12,630 nt of DNA from CAG-882 sp050874385 (GTDB taxonomy: Bacteria > Bacillota > Clostridia > Lachnospirales > Lachnospiraceae). The notes under the pieces are model-generated. The model had not been told where the DNA came from, made no database searches, and was given only the letters and a program-made list of their open reading frames with translations. The stretch spans positions 1 to 12,630 of the forward strand of contig JBNMKO010000092.1 in NCBI GenBank assembly GCA_050874385.1. The letters run 5' to 3'. Below, piece by piece: positions 1-6,198 of the stretch. The position numbers and the translations under genes were made by a program. How positions within the stretch are numbered: position 1 is the first letter of the stretch; each line of letters starts with the position of its first letter.

Positions 1-173
1 AACAGGACATAATTTTTCTCATATTTAAGGAATCTGCCTTCGGCAAAGTAATACTGACGAACATTATATATCGCTTCGTTTGTAAGATTTTTCGCTATAT
101 GGCACAATTCCTTTATGGTCTGATAATCTTCCTTAGACAGATGTTTTACCTGCTGTTTTATCGTGAGATACAT
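1..173 (-). CDS. tnpB: IS200/IS605-family TnpB (OrfB) N-terminal part, cut by window edge
   Basis: Reading the minus strand from the ATG at 173 gives 57 uninterrupted codons running off the window edge. The peptide begins MYLTIKQQVKHLSKEDY and continues with a segment of the type ELCHIAKNLTNEAIYNVRQ, then YYFAEGRFL. This is the characteristic N-terminus of TnpB proteins of IS200/IS605 and IS1341-type elements, the RNA-guided nucleases related to Cas12. The start is supported by a strong Shine-Dalgarno sequence, AAAGGAGG at 181-188, seven bases upstream. Only about the first seventh of the protein is visible, so the RuvC active site, the zinc ribbon and the downstream omega-RNA/right end are outside the window, and intactness cannot be judged. 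No tnpA is seen upstream, so the element is either the tnpB-only type or has lost tnpA. Family assignment is by recognition of this conserved start. Confidence 0.82.
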   Translation of the reverse strand, partial: MYLTIKQQVKHLSKEDYQTIKELCHIAKNLTNEAIYNVRQYYFAEGRFLKYEKNYVL

Positions 174-289
174 ATGTTTTCCTCCTTTCCTAGACAGATT
201 TAGAGAGTTTCTCTATGTATCTATTATATTATATATTTTACTGAAAATCAATATATTTATTAAAATATATAGTTCTGTGGGGCTTACAT

Positions 290-311
290 CCCACCACCTA
301 AAGGTAGTGGG
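290..311. mobile_element. Subterminal hairpin at probable left end of the IS200/IS605 element
   Basis: CCCACCACC at 290-298 pairs with GGTAGTGGG at 303-311 around a TAAA loop, giving eight pairs with one internal C/A mismatch. Upstream, GTGGG at 277-281 could compete for the CCCAC arm. Imperfect hairpins of this kind, flanked by GGGGCTTACAT and TTTTACGAC, mark the ends of IS200/IS605 elements, where the Y1 transposase recognises a single-stranded structure rather than an inverted repeat. The hairpin lies upstream of tnpB, so it would be the left end, with the element boundary a little beyond it near 312-330. The exact cleavage site and target tetra- or pentanucleotide cannot be fixed without an empty-site comparison. 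Confidence 0.6.
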
Positions 312-378
312 TTTTACGACCTATATTATAAAATTGATATTCTTACTAAAACTTTCGTGCTGTCCAGCGGCATAATTC

Positions 379-407
379 TTGATATTTTTTACACACAATG
401 ATAAACT
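379..407 (+). promoter_or_regulatory. Candidate sigma-A promoter of the AAA/DUF1703 gene
   Basis: TTGATA at 379-384 and TAAACT at 402-407 are separated by 17 bases. The predicted transcript would start near 414, about 45 bases before the ATG at 458. The promoter overlaps the alternative in-frame ATG at 398, which argues against that upstream start. It lies just outside the probable IS end. Confidence 0.45.
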
Positions 408-457
408 GTCAATATATAGGTATCAAAAATATCATTTATCCAGAAACGAGGAATGTT

Positions 458-2035
458 ATGGGCAGATTTTTAAATCCGGGAAATAGTGCTTTTTTCGTGG
501 CATTAAATTCCAAGATATACATTGACAAGACAAAACTTCTCGATATTACCAATGAAGTCATAGATACAGATGATGCCTTTATATGCAACAGCAGACCACG
601 TCGTTTCGGAAAATCAATAACCGCCAACATGCTGTCTGCATATTACAGCAAAGGCTGCAATTCAGAAAAGATGTTTGAAAGTCTTGAAATAGGAAAAATG
701 AAGTCTTTCAAAAAACACCTAAACAAATATAATGTAATTCATTTTGATGTACAATGGTGCATGATGGATGCAAAGTCCGCCGAACAGACTGTTCCATATA
801 TCAATGAACATTTAGTCGCCGAACTTAAAGATGAGTATCCGTCCCTTGTTCCGGAAAATGTACAGACCGCCTATGGTGCCATGTCATGTATCAACGCTGC
901 TTGTGGTGCCAAATTCATAGTAATAATTGATGAATGGGATATTCTCATAAGGGACGCTAGTGCTAACCAACTTGTACAAAACGAATATATCAATTTTCTT
1001 AGGGGCATGTTCAAGGGAACCGAACCGACAAAATATATACATTTGACATACCTCACGGGAATACTGCCTATAAAAAAACTCAAAACACAGTCTGCACTCA
1101 ACAACTTTGAAGAATACACAATGCTCGATGCCGGAAATTTTGCCCCATATATCGGTTTTACCGACAGAGAGGTTTTAAAGCTGTGTGAACACTACAACAT
1201 TGATTTTAATTCAGTCAAGTGCTGGTACGATGGATATCTGCTCTCCGATTATCATGTGTATAATCCAAAGGCTGTCGTAAGCATTATGAAAAGGAAAGTA
1301 TTTACAAGCTATTGGTCTGATACGGGAACCTATGAATCGATAAAACCTCTTATAAACATGAATTTTGATGGGCTAAAAACCGCAATAATTACAATGATGT
1401 CAGGTGACGGCATTACCGTCAACACCAAATCATTCCAAAACGACATGACCACTTTTAAAAATAAGGATGATGTAATAACCGCACTCATACACCTTGGATA
1501 TCTGGCATATCACTCCCAAACCCGCATGGCTTACATTCCAAATGAGGAAATTCGAAGCGAATTTGTGTCTGTTTTGGAGGAATCGAAATGGAGCGAATTT
1601 ATCGAATACCAGAAAGCTTCAAGGTCACTGTTAAACGCAACCCTTGAAATGGATGGAAATGCCGTTGCCGAGTATATTGAAAAAATTCATTCTGAGTACA
1701 TTTCAACGCTTGAATATAATGACGAAAATTCCCTTAGCAGTGTGTTGACCATAGCATATTTAAGTTCTATGGAATACTATTTTAAACCTGTCCGTGAACT
1801 TCCAGCCGGACGTGGTTTTGCTGATTTTGTATTTATTCCAAAGCCAATGTATGCAACGGCATATCCTGCACTTGTTGTTGAGCTTAAATGGAACCAGAGC
1901 GCTGACACTGCAATAAAACAGATTAAAGAGAAAAATTATCCTTCTGTTCTAAAGGATTACACAGATAATATTCTTTTGGTTGGAATTAATTATGATAAGA
2001 AGAGCAAGAAACACTCCTGCATAATAGAAAAATAG
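458..2035 (+). CDS. AAA-ATPase-like protein with C-terminal PD-(D/E)XK nuclease domain (DUF1703 type)
   Basis: The protein is 525 aa from the chosen start and belongs to the large paralogous group often annotated as AAA family ATPase / PD-(D/E)XK nuclease (Pfam AAA-ATPase_like plus DUF1703). The N-terminus GRFLNPGNSAF and IYIDKTKLL is typical. A Walker A-like motif SRPRRFGKS lies at about residues 45-53 and a Walker B-like IIDEWD at 156-161. The C-terminal domain shows GRGFADFVF (Asp456), VVELKWN (Glu475, Lys477) and a following AIKQI helix (Gln488), matching the D, ExK, Q pattern of PD-(D/E)XK nucleases. The ATG at 458 was chosen because GAGG lies six bases upstream and family members start MGRFLNPG; the in-frame ATG at 398 lies in the promoter. 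The biological role of this family is not established. Frequent multi-copy presence and the IS next door suggest a mobile or defence-related gene, which is inference. Confidence 0.85.
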   Translation: MGRFLNPGNSAFFVALNSKIYIDKTKLLDITNEVIDTDDAFICNSRPRRFGKSITANMLSAYYSKGCNSEKMFESLEIGKMKSFKKHLNKYNVIHFDVQWCMMDAKSAEQTVPYINEHLVAELKDEYPSLVPENVQTAYGAMSCINAACGAKFIVIIDEWDILIRDASANQLVQNEYINFLRGMFKGTEPTKYIHLTYLTGILPIKKLKTQSALNNFEEYTMLDAGNFAPYIGFTDREVLKLCEHYNIDFNSVKCWYDGYLLSDYHVYNPKAVVSIMKRKVFTSYWSDTGTYESIKPLINMNFDGLKTAIITMMSGDGITVNTKSFQNDMTTFKNKDDVITALIHLGYLAYHSQTRMAYIPNEEIRSEFVSVLEESKWSEFIEYQKASRSLLNATLEMDGNAVAEYIEKIHSEYISTLEYNDENSLSSVLTIAYLSSMEYYFKPVRELPAGRGFADFVFIPKPMYATAYPALVVELKWNQSADTAIKQIKEKNYPSVLKDYTDNILLVGINYDKKSKKHSCIIEK

Positions 2036-2046
2036 CTTGACCGCCC

Positions 2047-2075
2047 CCATACTTTAAAGTACCTTTAAGGTATGG
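2047..2075 (+). promoter_or_regulatory. Strong dyad in the merR leader: MerR operator and/or RNA hairpin touching the RBS
   Basis: CCATACTTTAAAG at 2047-2059 pairs with CTTTAAGGTATGG at 2063-2075, a 13-bp stem with one G-T pair and a three-base loop. Read on the minus strand, 2052-2071 is ACCTTAAA-GGTA-CTTTAAAG, the same half-sites and spacing as the operator at 2915-2934, so it is probably an autoregulatory MerR site. A TTGACC hexamer at 2037-2042 could be its -35. As RNA, the stem ends inside the GGAGG (2074-2078) that serves the regulator's ATG, so it could also affect translation. It could also terminate the upstream gene, though the T-run comes eight bases late. Confidence 0.6.
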
Positions 2076-2086
2076 AGGTATTTTTT

Positions 2087-2893
2087 ATGTACAAGGATTA
2101 CAACATAGGAACCATTGCTAAACTTCTTGGTATTTCATCCGAATCACTGCGCTATTACGAGTCAAAAAAAGTTATTCAGCCGCGGCGCGACCCTGAGACC
2201 GGGTACAGATACTACACTGCATGGGACCTTCACCTGCTCTTTCAGGCAAAGCACTATCAGAGCTACGGCTACACGTTAAAGGAGATTGTCAAGCTCTTTC
2301 AGACTCAGAGCCCTATGGAAATATCCGAGGAGCTTAAATGCAAAGAAACCGCTATCGAGCATGAAATTCTGCTTCAGATGAACCGTCTCAACTGCATACG
2401 CCAAAATCAGGCAATGCTAAACGATGCCGCACAGAGTATCGGGCAATTCCGAATTGAAAAAAGCCCGGGGATTTTCCGCATGAACACGCAGAATAACTAC
2501 ACTCTCAACAAATCACCGGAAGCCTTAGAGCTTATCGAGGAATGGACAAAGCTCACTCCTTTTATCTATTCATGCGCGCGTTTTTCATACGAAAATATCA
2601 TGACAAAAAGTCCCGATTTTGAGTTTGGAATGGGACTGAACGAAGAATATGCCGCATTTCTTGACATAACAGAAGGAGAGTATGTGCAATATCACCCACC
2701 GCGCATGTGTCTGCACACCTGTGTTCCATCAAACTCAGGGCATTATCTGACACTTGAATTTCTCTCCCCCGCTTTCGAATACATGGAAAAGAACGGACTC
2801 AGGTTAAGCGGAGATATAATAACTCAGGTTGTGTGCATGACACGCGCTGAAAATGAATATCACAACCTGCATATTGTGTGGATTCCAATCTAG
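2087..2893 (+). CDS. MerR-family transcriptional regulator with effector-binding-like C-terminal domain
   Basis: The protein is 268 aa. Residues 5-45 form the MerR winged helix-turn-helix: YNIGTIAKLLGIS, then LRYYESK, QPRRDPETGYRYY and the following wing helix. Residues about 75-118 form a likely dimerisation coiled coil. The C-terminal half (about 140-268) ends HIVWIPI, like GyrI-type small-molecule-binding domains of BmrR-class regulators, but the ligand is unknown. The ATG at 2087 was chosen because GGAGG (2074-2078) lies eight bases upstream. The in-frame ATG at 2072 overlaps that site and would give five extra residues. It sits directly before the SDR/MFS operon, whose promoter has the 19-bp spacer typical of MerR activation, so it is probably the local activator. 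The shared 20-bp dyad in its own leader suggests autoregulation. Confidence 0.88.
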   Translation: MYKDYNIGTIAKLLGISSESLRYYESKKVIQPRRDPETGYRYYTAWDLHLLFQAKHYQSYGYTLKEIVKLFQTQSPMEISEELKCKETAIEHEILLQMNRLNCIRQNQAMLNDAAQSIGQFRIEKSPGIFRMNTQNNYTLNKSPEALELIEEWTKLTPFIYSCARFSYENIMTKSPDFEFGMGLNEEYAAFLDITEGEYVQYHPPRMCLHTCVPSNSGHYLTLEFLSPAFEYMEKNGLRLSGDIITQVVCMTRAENEYHNLHIVWIPI

Positions 2894-2911
2894 AAAATTT
2901 CATTTTTCCTA

Positions 2912-2942
2912 TTGACCTTAAAACAGCTTTAAAGCTTATAAT
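2912..2942 (+). promoter_or_regulatory. MerR-type promoter (19-bp spacer) with operator, for the SDR/MFS operon
   Basis: TTGACC (2912-2917) and TATAAT (2937-2942) are near-consensus hexamers separated by 19 bases. This is the overlong spacer that MerR-family activators correct by twisting DNA. The dyad ACCTTAAA-ACAG-CTTTAAAG (2915-2934) fills the spacer. Its two eight-base halves are identical to those in the dyad ahead of the merR gene, and only the central four bases differ. Transcription would start near 2949, leaving a leader of about 200 bases before the SDR start codon. Confidence 0.8.
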
Positions 2943-2951
2943 ACACTTAGA

Positions 2952-2969
2952 TTGTTAAAAGTTTATCAA
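2952..2969 (+). promoter_or_regulatory. Rex-like redox operator at the start of the SDR/MFS transcript
   Basis: TTGTTAA-AAGT-TTATCAA matches the clostridial Rex consensus TTGTTAA-N4-TTAACAA at 13 of 14 specified bases. It starts about three bases after the predicted transcription start of the MerR-type promoter, a position suited to repression. Rex senses the NADH/NAD+ ratio, and the first gene of the operon encodes an NAD(P)-dependent oxidoreductase, so the placement makes sense. It is a single imperfect site in AT-rich DNA, so chance is possible. Confidence 0.45.
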
Positions 2970-3150
2970 TAATTATTTACGATTAATTTTTATTATTATG
3001 AGGAATGATTTTACACTGTCAGGTAAATCTGCTTTTATCGCATGGTGCAATAATCTCGACATAAAACATAAAAATTAAAATGAATAAACTTTTGACAAAA
3101 TCATTTTACTTTTAGCAAAACTAATTTTAAGAAGGGACGGTTTTAAAATT

Positions 3151-3936
3151 ATGGAAAATGAAGCAAAAAAAGTAGTATTGATTACCGGAGGTGCAATGGG
3201 TCAGGGTCGCGCCCATGCAGTAAAGTATGCGGAGAATGGTTTTAATGTGGTGCTCGCAGATATGTTAGACCCGGAGGATGCGCGTTTTAAGGACACAATA
3301 AACACCCTCACCAATATGGGTGCGGAAGTTCTCGCAATGAAGGCAAATATCACAAGCACTCCTGATATGGAGAAGCTTTTTGCCACCGCATGGGAAAAGT
3401 TTGGACGACTTGATGTTGTCATCGCCAATGCCGGAGTTATCAACTTTGGTTACACTTGGGAGCTGACTGACGAACAGGTTGAAAAGGTGTTAAGCATCGA
3501 CCTTGAGGGAACATGGAGAACGGACAAATACGCAGTACAGTACATGTTAAAGCAGGGCTTTGGGCGAATTATAAATATCTCATCTACAAGCGGATTGTAT
3601 GGAACACCAAAGCTTGCCACCTACTGCATGGCTAAATGGGGTGTGCTCGGACTTACAAAGACACTTGCAAAGGAGGTTGGCTCTAAGGGTATCATTGTAA
3701 ATGCCCTCTGCCCTACAAAGGTCAAGACTCCAATGTGTGAGACACCTGAATATGTCGAGTTTATAAATGACCTCACAGGCAGCAGTTTCAAGGACTACAA
3801 GGAAATGTATGCCGCCGTTCCATTCCTCGATGTTGAGGATATCTCCGACATGGTATACTGGCTTGGCACAAGCCGCGCAGCCGGAAAGTTCAACGGACGT
3901 GACGTGGCACTTGACCTTGGAACACTCAACAGATAA
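3151..3936 (+). CDS. SDR-family oxidoreductase, similar to mycofactocin-coupled / carveol-dehydrogenase-type SDRs
   Basis: The protein is 261 aa, a normal length for a classical short-chain dehydrogenase/reductase. The cofactor loop TGGAMGQGRAHA (12-23) fits TGxxxGxG, and the GQGR(A/S)HA form is characteristic of the mycofactocin-coupled and carveol-dehydrogenase-like subgroup. Asp37 at the end of the second strand favours NAD(H). NAG is at 93-95, catalytic Ser145 in ISSTSG, and Tyr158-x3-Lys162 in YCMAK. The Asn usually found in the VNLxG motif is Asp117 here (SIDLEG), an unusual change in the N-S-Y-K tetrad. The ribosome binding site is poor: AAGAAGGGA at 3130-3138 lies about 12 bases from the ATG. 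It is the first gene of an operon with the MFS transporter. The substrate is unknown; an alcohol or ketone imported by the transporter is an inference. Confidence 0.87.
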   Translation: MENEAKKVVLITGGAMGQGRAHAVKYAENGFNVVLADMLDPEDARFKDTINTLTNMGAEVLAMKANITSTPDMEKLFATAWEKFGRLDVVIANAGVINFGYTWELTDEQVEKVLSIDLEGTWRTDKYAVQYMLKQGFGRIINISSTSGLYGTPKLATYCMAKWGVLGLTKTLAKEVGSKGIIVNALCPTKVKTPMCETPEYVEFINDLTGSSFKDYKEMYAAVPFLDVEDISDMVYWLGTSRAAGKFNGRDVALDLGTLNR

Positions 3937-3939
3937 CAG

Positions 3940-3998
3940 TGTGAAAAATACATCTAAGGCAGTAAAAAACGCTGCCTAAGATGTATTACAATTTCACA
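3940..3998. repeat. Long composite inverted repeat between the SDR and MFS genes
   Basis: The inner arms AATACATCTAAGGCAG (3947-3962) and CTGCCTAAGATGTATT (3972-3987) pair at 15 of 16 positions around a nine-base loop. The outer arms TGTGAAA (3940-3946) and TTTCACA (3992-3998) pair perfectly, outside a four-base bulge. No T-run follows, so it does not look like a normal terminator. A second hairpin follows at 4002-4020 (GAAAAAC, five-base loop, GTTTTTC). In an intercistronic position such a structure could set SDR:MFS mRNA ratios by stabilising the upstream message, or it could be a small interspersed element. Confidence 0.75.
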
Positions 3999-4054
3999 CA
4001 AGAAAAACAAAGCGTTTTTCATTAAAACTTTTGCTTTGGGAATGGAGGAAAAGT

Positions 4055-5272
4055 ATGAAAATTACGAAAGCAACAAGATGGCGCGTATTTGCCGGTGTGT
4101 GGATTCAGAGCCTTTTCACCTCGGCGACAGCGTATTTCAGCCTTTTTTGTATACCACTTACAACTAAATTCGGCTGGAGCGACAGCGATTTCGCTCTCGC
4201 CTACACAATCTATATGTTTACATACTGCGCCGTAGGCTTCCTCGGCGGCTCACTCGCGCAGAAATTAAGCCCAAGAATAACCATCTATATCGGACTCGCA
4301 CTGTTCGCTGGCGGTTGGTTTTTGACAGGCTTTGCAAGCAGTATTCCGCAGCTCTATATTTTCTACGGTCTGCTCGCAGGTGCCGGCGGCGGTATGATTT
4401 ATCCTGCATGTCTGCCTACAGCACTCAAATGGTTTCCTGACCGTTCAGGCTCCATATCAGGACTTGTACAGGCGGGTGCATCTTGCGGTCCATTCATAAT
4501 GAGCCCTATCGCGCAGCGTCTTATCGAGGCATACGGCCCTCAGATGACATGCCGCATACTTGGTGTTGTATTTCTTATCGGCGTGGGCGCTGTGGCATGG
4601 ATGATTGTTCCATGTCCTGAAGGTTGGAAACCGGAGGGTTGGACACCTTCTAAGGAGCAGGCAAAGCTCATCTCCGTCAAGGACTACAATATAGGTCAGA
4701 TGTGCAAGACACCTATCTTCTGGGTACTTTTAGTTATGTTTATTTTTGCAAATGCAGCCGGAACCATGATGGTCTCCTTCACAAGCCCTATCGCACAGCG
4801 CCAGATTGGTCAGAGTGCCATGACCGCCGCAATGTGTGTTTCAATTATGACACTCGCCAACATGTGCGGACGTATCGGATTTGGCTTTATCTATGACAAG
4901 CTCAAGGGCTGGAACAGTCTTTTGCTTCTCATGGTAATCAACGGTGTGTCCATGCTTATGCTTACACAGGCAAAGTCACTTCCATACTTTATACTGTGTG
5001 TTGCACTTGTCGGTTTCTCATTCGGCGGACTTTTGGTTGTATTTGCACCTATGGTTCGTATGATATTTGGCTCTAAGTACTATAACAGCAACTACGGTCT
5101 TATATTTATCGGCTACGGCATCGGTGCTTTCATCGGGCCAAAAATCAGCGCAAGCTTCTACGATTCCACAGGCGTGTACACCTACGGCTTTATCGGTTCA
5201 GCCTGCCTTGCACTCGCCGCCATTGTTCTCATCCTTGTCGCAAAGAAAATGTACGCAAAGATGAGTGCATAA
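4055..5272 (+). CDS. MFS transporter, OFA (oxalate:formate antiporter-like) family
   Basis: The protein is 405 aa with about 12 hydrophobic membrane segments. The family is recognised from the N-terminal WRVFAGVWIQSLF..AYFSLF segment, the FGWSDSDFALAYTIY loop, the GLLAGAGGGMIYPACLPTA stretch followed by KWFPDRSGSISGL, and the central PSKEQA linker. All are typical of OFA-family carriers, which exchange or import small organic acids. The ATG at 4055 was chosen because GGAGG (4044-4048) lies six bases upstream; the in-frame TTG at 4031 lies before that site. It follows the SDR gene by 118 bases in the same orientation and probably shares its MerR-type promoter, with an elaborate hairpin in between. 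The substrate cannot be read from the sequence. Coupling to the SDR suggests uptake of the SDR substrate or export of its product. Confidence 0.88.
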   Translation: MKITKATRWRVFAGVWIQSLFTSATAYFSLFCIPLTTKFGWSDSDFALAYTIYMFTYCAVGFLGGSLAQKLSPRITIYIGLALFAGGWFLTGFASSIPQLYIFYGLLAGAGGGMIYPACLPTALKWFPDRSGSISGLVQAGASCGPFIMSPIAQRLIEAYGPQMTCRILGVVFLIGVGAVAWMIVPCPEGWKPEGWTPSKEQAKLISVKDYNIGQMCKTPIFWVLLVMFIFANAAGTMMVSFTSPIAQRQIGQSAMTAAMCVSIMTLANMCGRIGFGFIYDKLKGWNSLLLLMVINGVSMLMLTQAKSLPYFILCVALVGFSFGGLLVVFAPMVRMIFGSKYYNSNYGLIFIGYGIGAFIGPKISASFYDSTGVYTYGFIGSACLALAAIVLILVAKKMYAKMSA

Positions 5273-5356
5273 TTTAAAACTATGATTTTATTGAATATAT
5301 AATTGTAAAAGTAAGAAAATTAAGAAATCTTATGTTCAAAAATATTTAAATTTAAT

Positions 5357-5410
5357 AAAACTCTGATTATGTGTTGGCAAAATATTCGGCAATACATAAT
5401 CAGAGTTTTC
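5357..5410. terminator. Bidirectional terminator between convergent MFS and NUDIX operons
   Basis: AAAACTCTGATTATGT (5357-5372) pairs perfectly with ACATAATCAGAGTTTT (5394-5409), a 16-bp stem. The central segment has some further pairing (TGGC with GGCA). T-tracts lie on both strands: TTTTCT follows on the plus strand, and TTTTATTAAA on the minus strand. It lies 85 bases after the MFS stop and 160 bases after the NUDIX stop. No gene is supported in the rest of 5273-5569. Confidence 0.85.
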
Positions 5411-5569
5411 TATTCTTACGGATGAAATTTTAATAATATTACTGCAATGTCAAACCATTACAAATATTATCTTTATTGGCAATTTCACATTCATTATCGA
5501 TTACAAATTCTTGTGAATATCGCATTACTTTATAAGAGCTACAGCCTAATAAATACAAATGCTAAAGTT

Positions 5570-6181
5570 TTATATCCCCATATTTTTTACAATTTCAAGC
5601 ACCTTCTCAAACTCATGCGTCCATATACAATAACTTCCGGGACAGTACACATCCTTATCCCCTGCCGCCTCTCTCACATCCTGCTGCCTTAAAACTTCAA
5701 GAACCTCATTTGCATCCTTCCAGCACAGTCCTTGTATCTCCTCCTTCTGGAAAGTCAATTTTTCGATATCCACATGTTTTTTAAGAAGATATACAAAATT
5801 TACCTCATTGTTGGCAAAGCGCTCACCATAAAAATTGTATTCCCCGCCAACGCACTGCTTGAACAAAAACTCAAGCTCTTCCTCCTGCGCATTTACCGAC
5901 AACTCCTCAGAAAGCTCCCTTATCGCTGTGCTCAAAAAGGTCTCCCCCGCGTCGACATGCCCCGCACACGAGCAGTCATAACAGCCCGGAAAAGAGTCCT
6001 TATCATTGCTTCTTTTTTGCAAAAGTACACGGATATGCCCGTCGCGCTTTTCCATTATCCATATATGCGAACCACCATGTAAATCCCCATCGCGGTGCAC
6101 GGCGCTGCGCTCCTTTAACTCGCCTGTAAAATTCCCTTCCTCATCGCACAGAGGAAACATTTCAATATGCTTTTCACTCAT
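5570..6181 (-). CDS. NUDIX hydrolase (YfcD / IPP-isomerase-like subgroup)
   Basis: The protein is 203 aa. The Nudix box at 74-96 reads GHVDAGE, seven residues, then RELSEELSV. It supplies the metal-binding glutamates of GX5EX7REUXEEXGU, with the final Gly replaced by Ser. The HRDGDLHGGSHIWI segment (29-42), the KRSNDKDSFPGCYD segment and the GHVDAGE form are typical of the subgroup related to isopentenyl-diphosphate isomerase and E. coli YfcD. Members hydrolyse nucleoside or other diphosphates, but the substrate is unknown here. The ATG at 6181 follows AGGGGTG by seven bases. The gene starts 17 bases after the plsC stop and is likely the last gene of the minus-strand operon. Confidence 0.9.
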   Translation of the reverse strand: MSEKHIEMFPLCDEEGNFTGELKERSAVHRDGDLHGGSHIWIMEKRDGHIRVLLQKRSNDKDSFPGCYDCSCAGHVDAGETFLSTAIRELSEELSVNAQEEELEFLFKQCVGGEYNFYGERFANNEVNFVYLLKKHVDIEKLTFQKEEIQGLCWKDANEVLEVLRQQDVREAAGDKDVYCPGSYCIWTHEFEKVLEIVKNMGI

Positions 6182-6198
6182 TTATTAACACCCCTGTA

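Noticed and set aside
163..375. 70-aa plus-strand reading frame
   Set aside because: It runs over the tnpB start, its ribosome binding site and the IS hairpin, has no ribosome binding site of its own, and its residue composition is not protein-like.
398..457. Upstream ATG at 398 for the ATPase/PD-(D/E)XK gene
   Set aside because: It lies inside a candidate promoter and lacks a ribosome binding site. The ATG at 458 has GAGG and the family-typical MGRFLNPG start.
2998..3078. 26-codon reading frame in the SDR leader, possible leader peptide
   Set aside because: No ribosome binding site precedes it, and no regulatory codon run or attenuator hairpin pair was seen. It is most likely chance within the 200-base leader.
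5447..5692. 81-aa plus-strand reading frame
   Set aside because: It overlaps the end of the NUDIX gene antisense, has no ribosome binding site, and lies just after a terminator.
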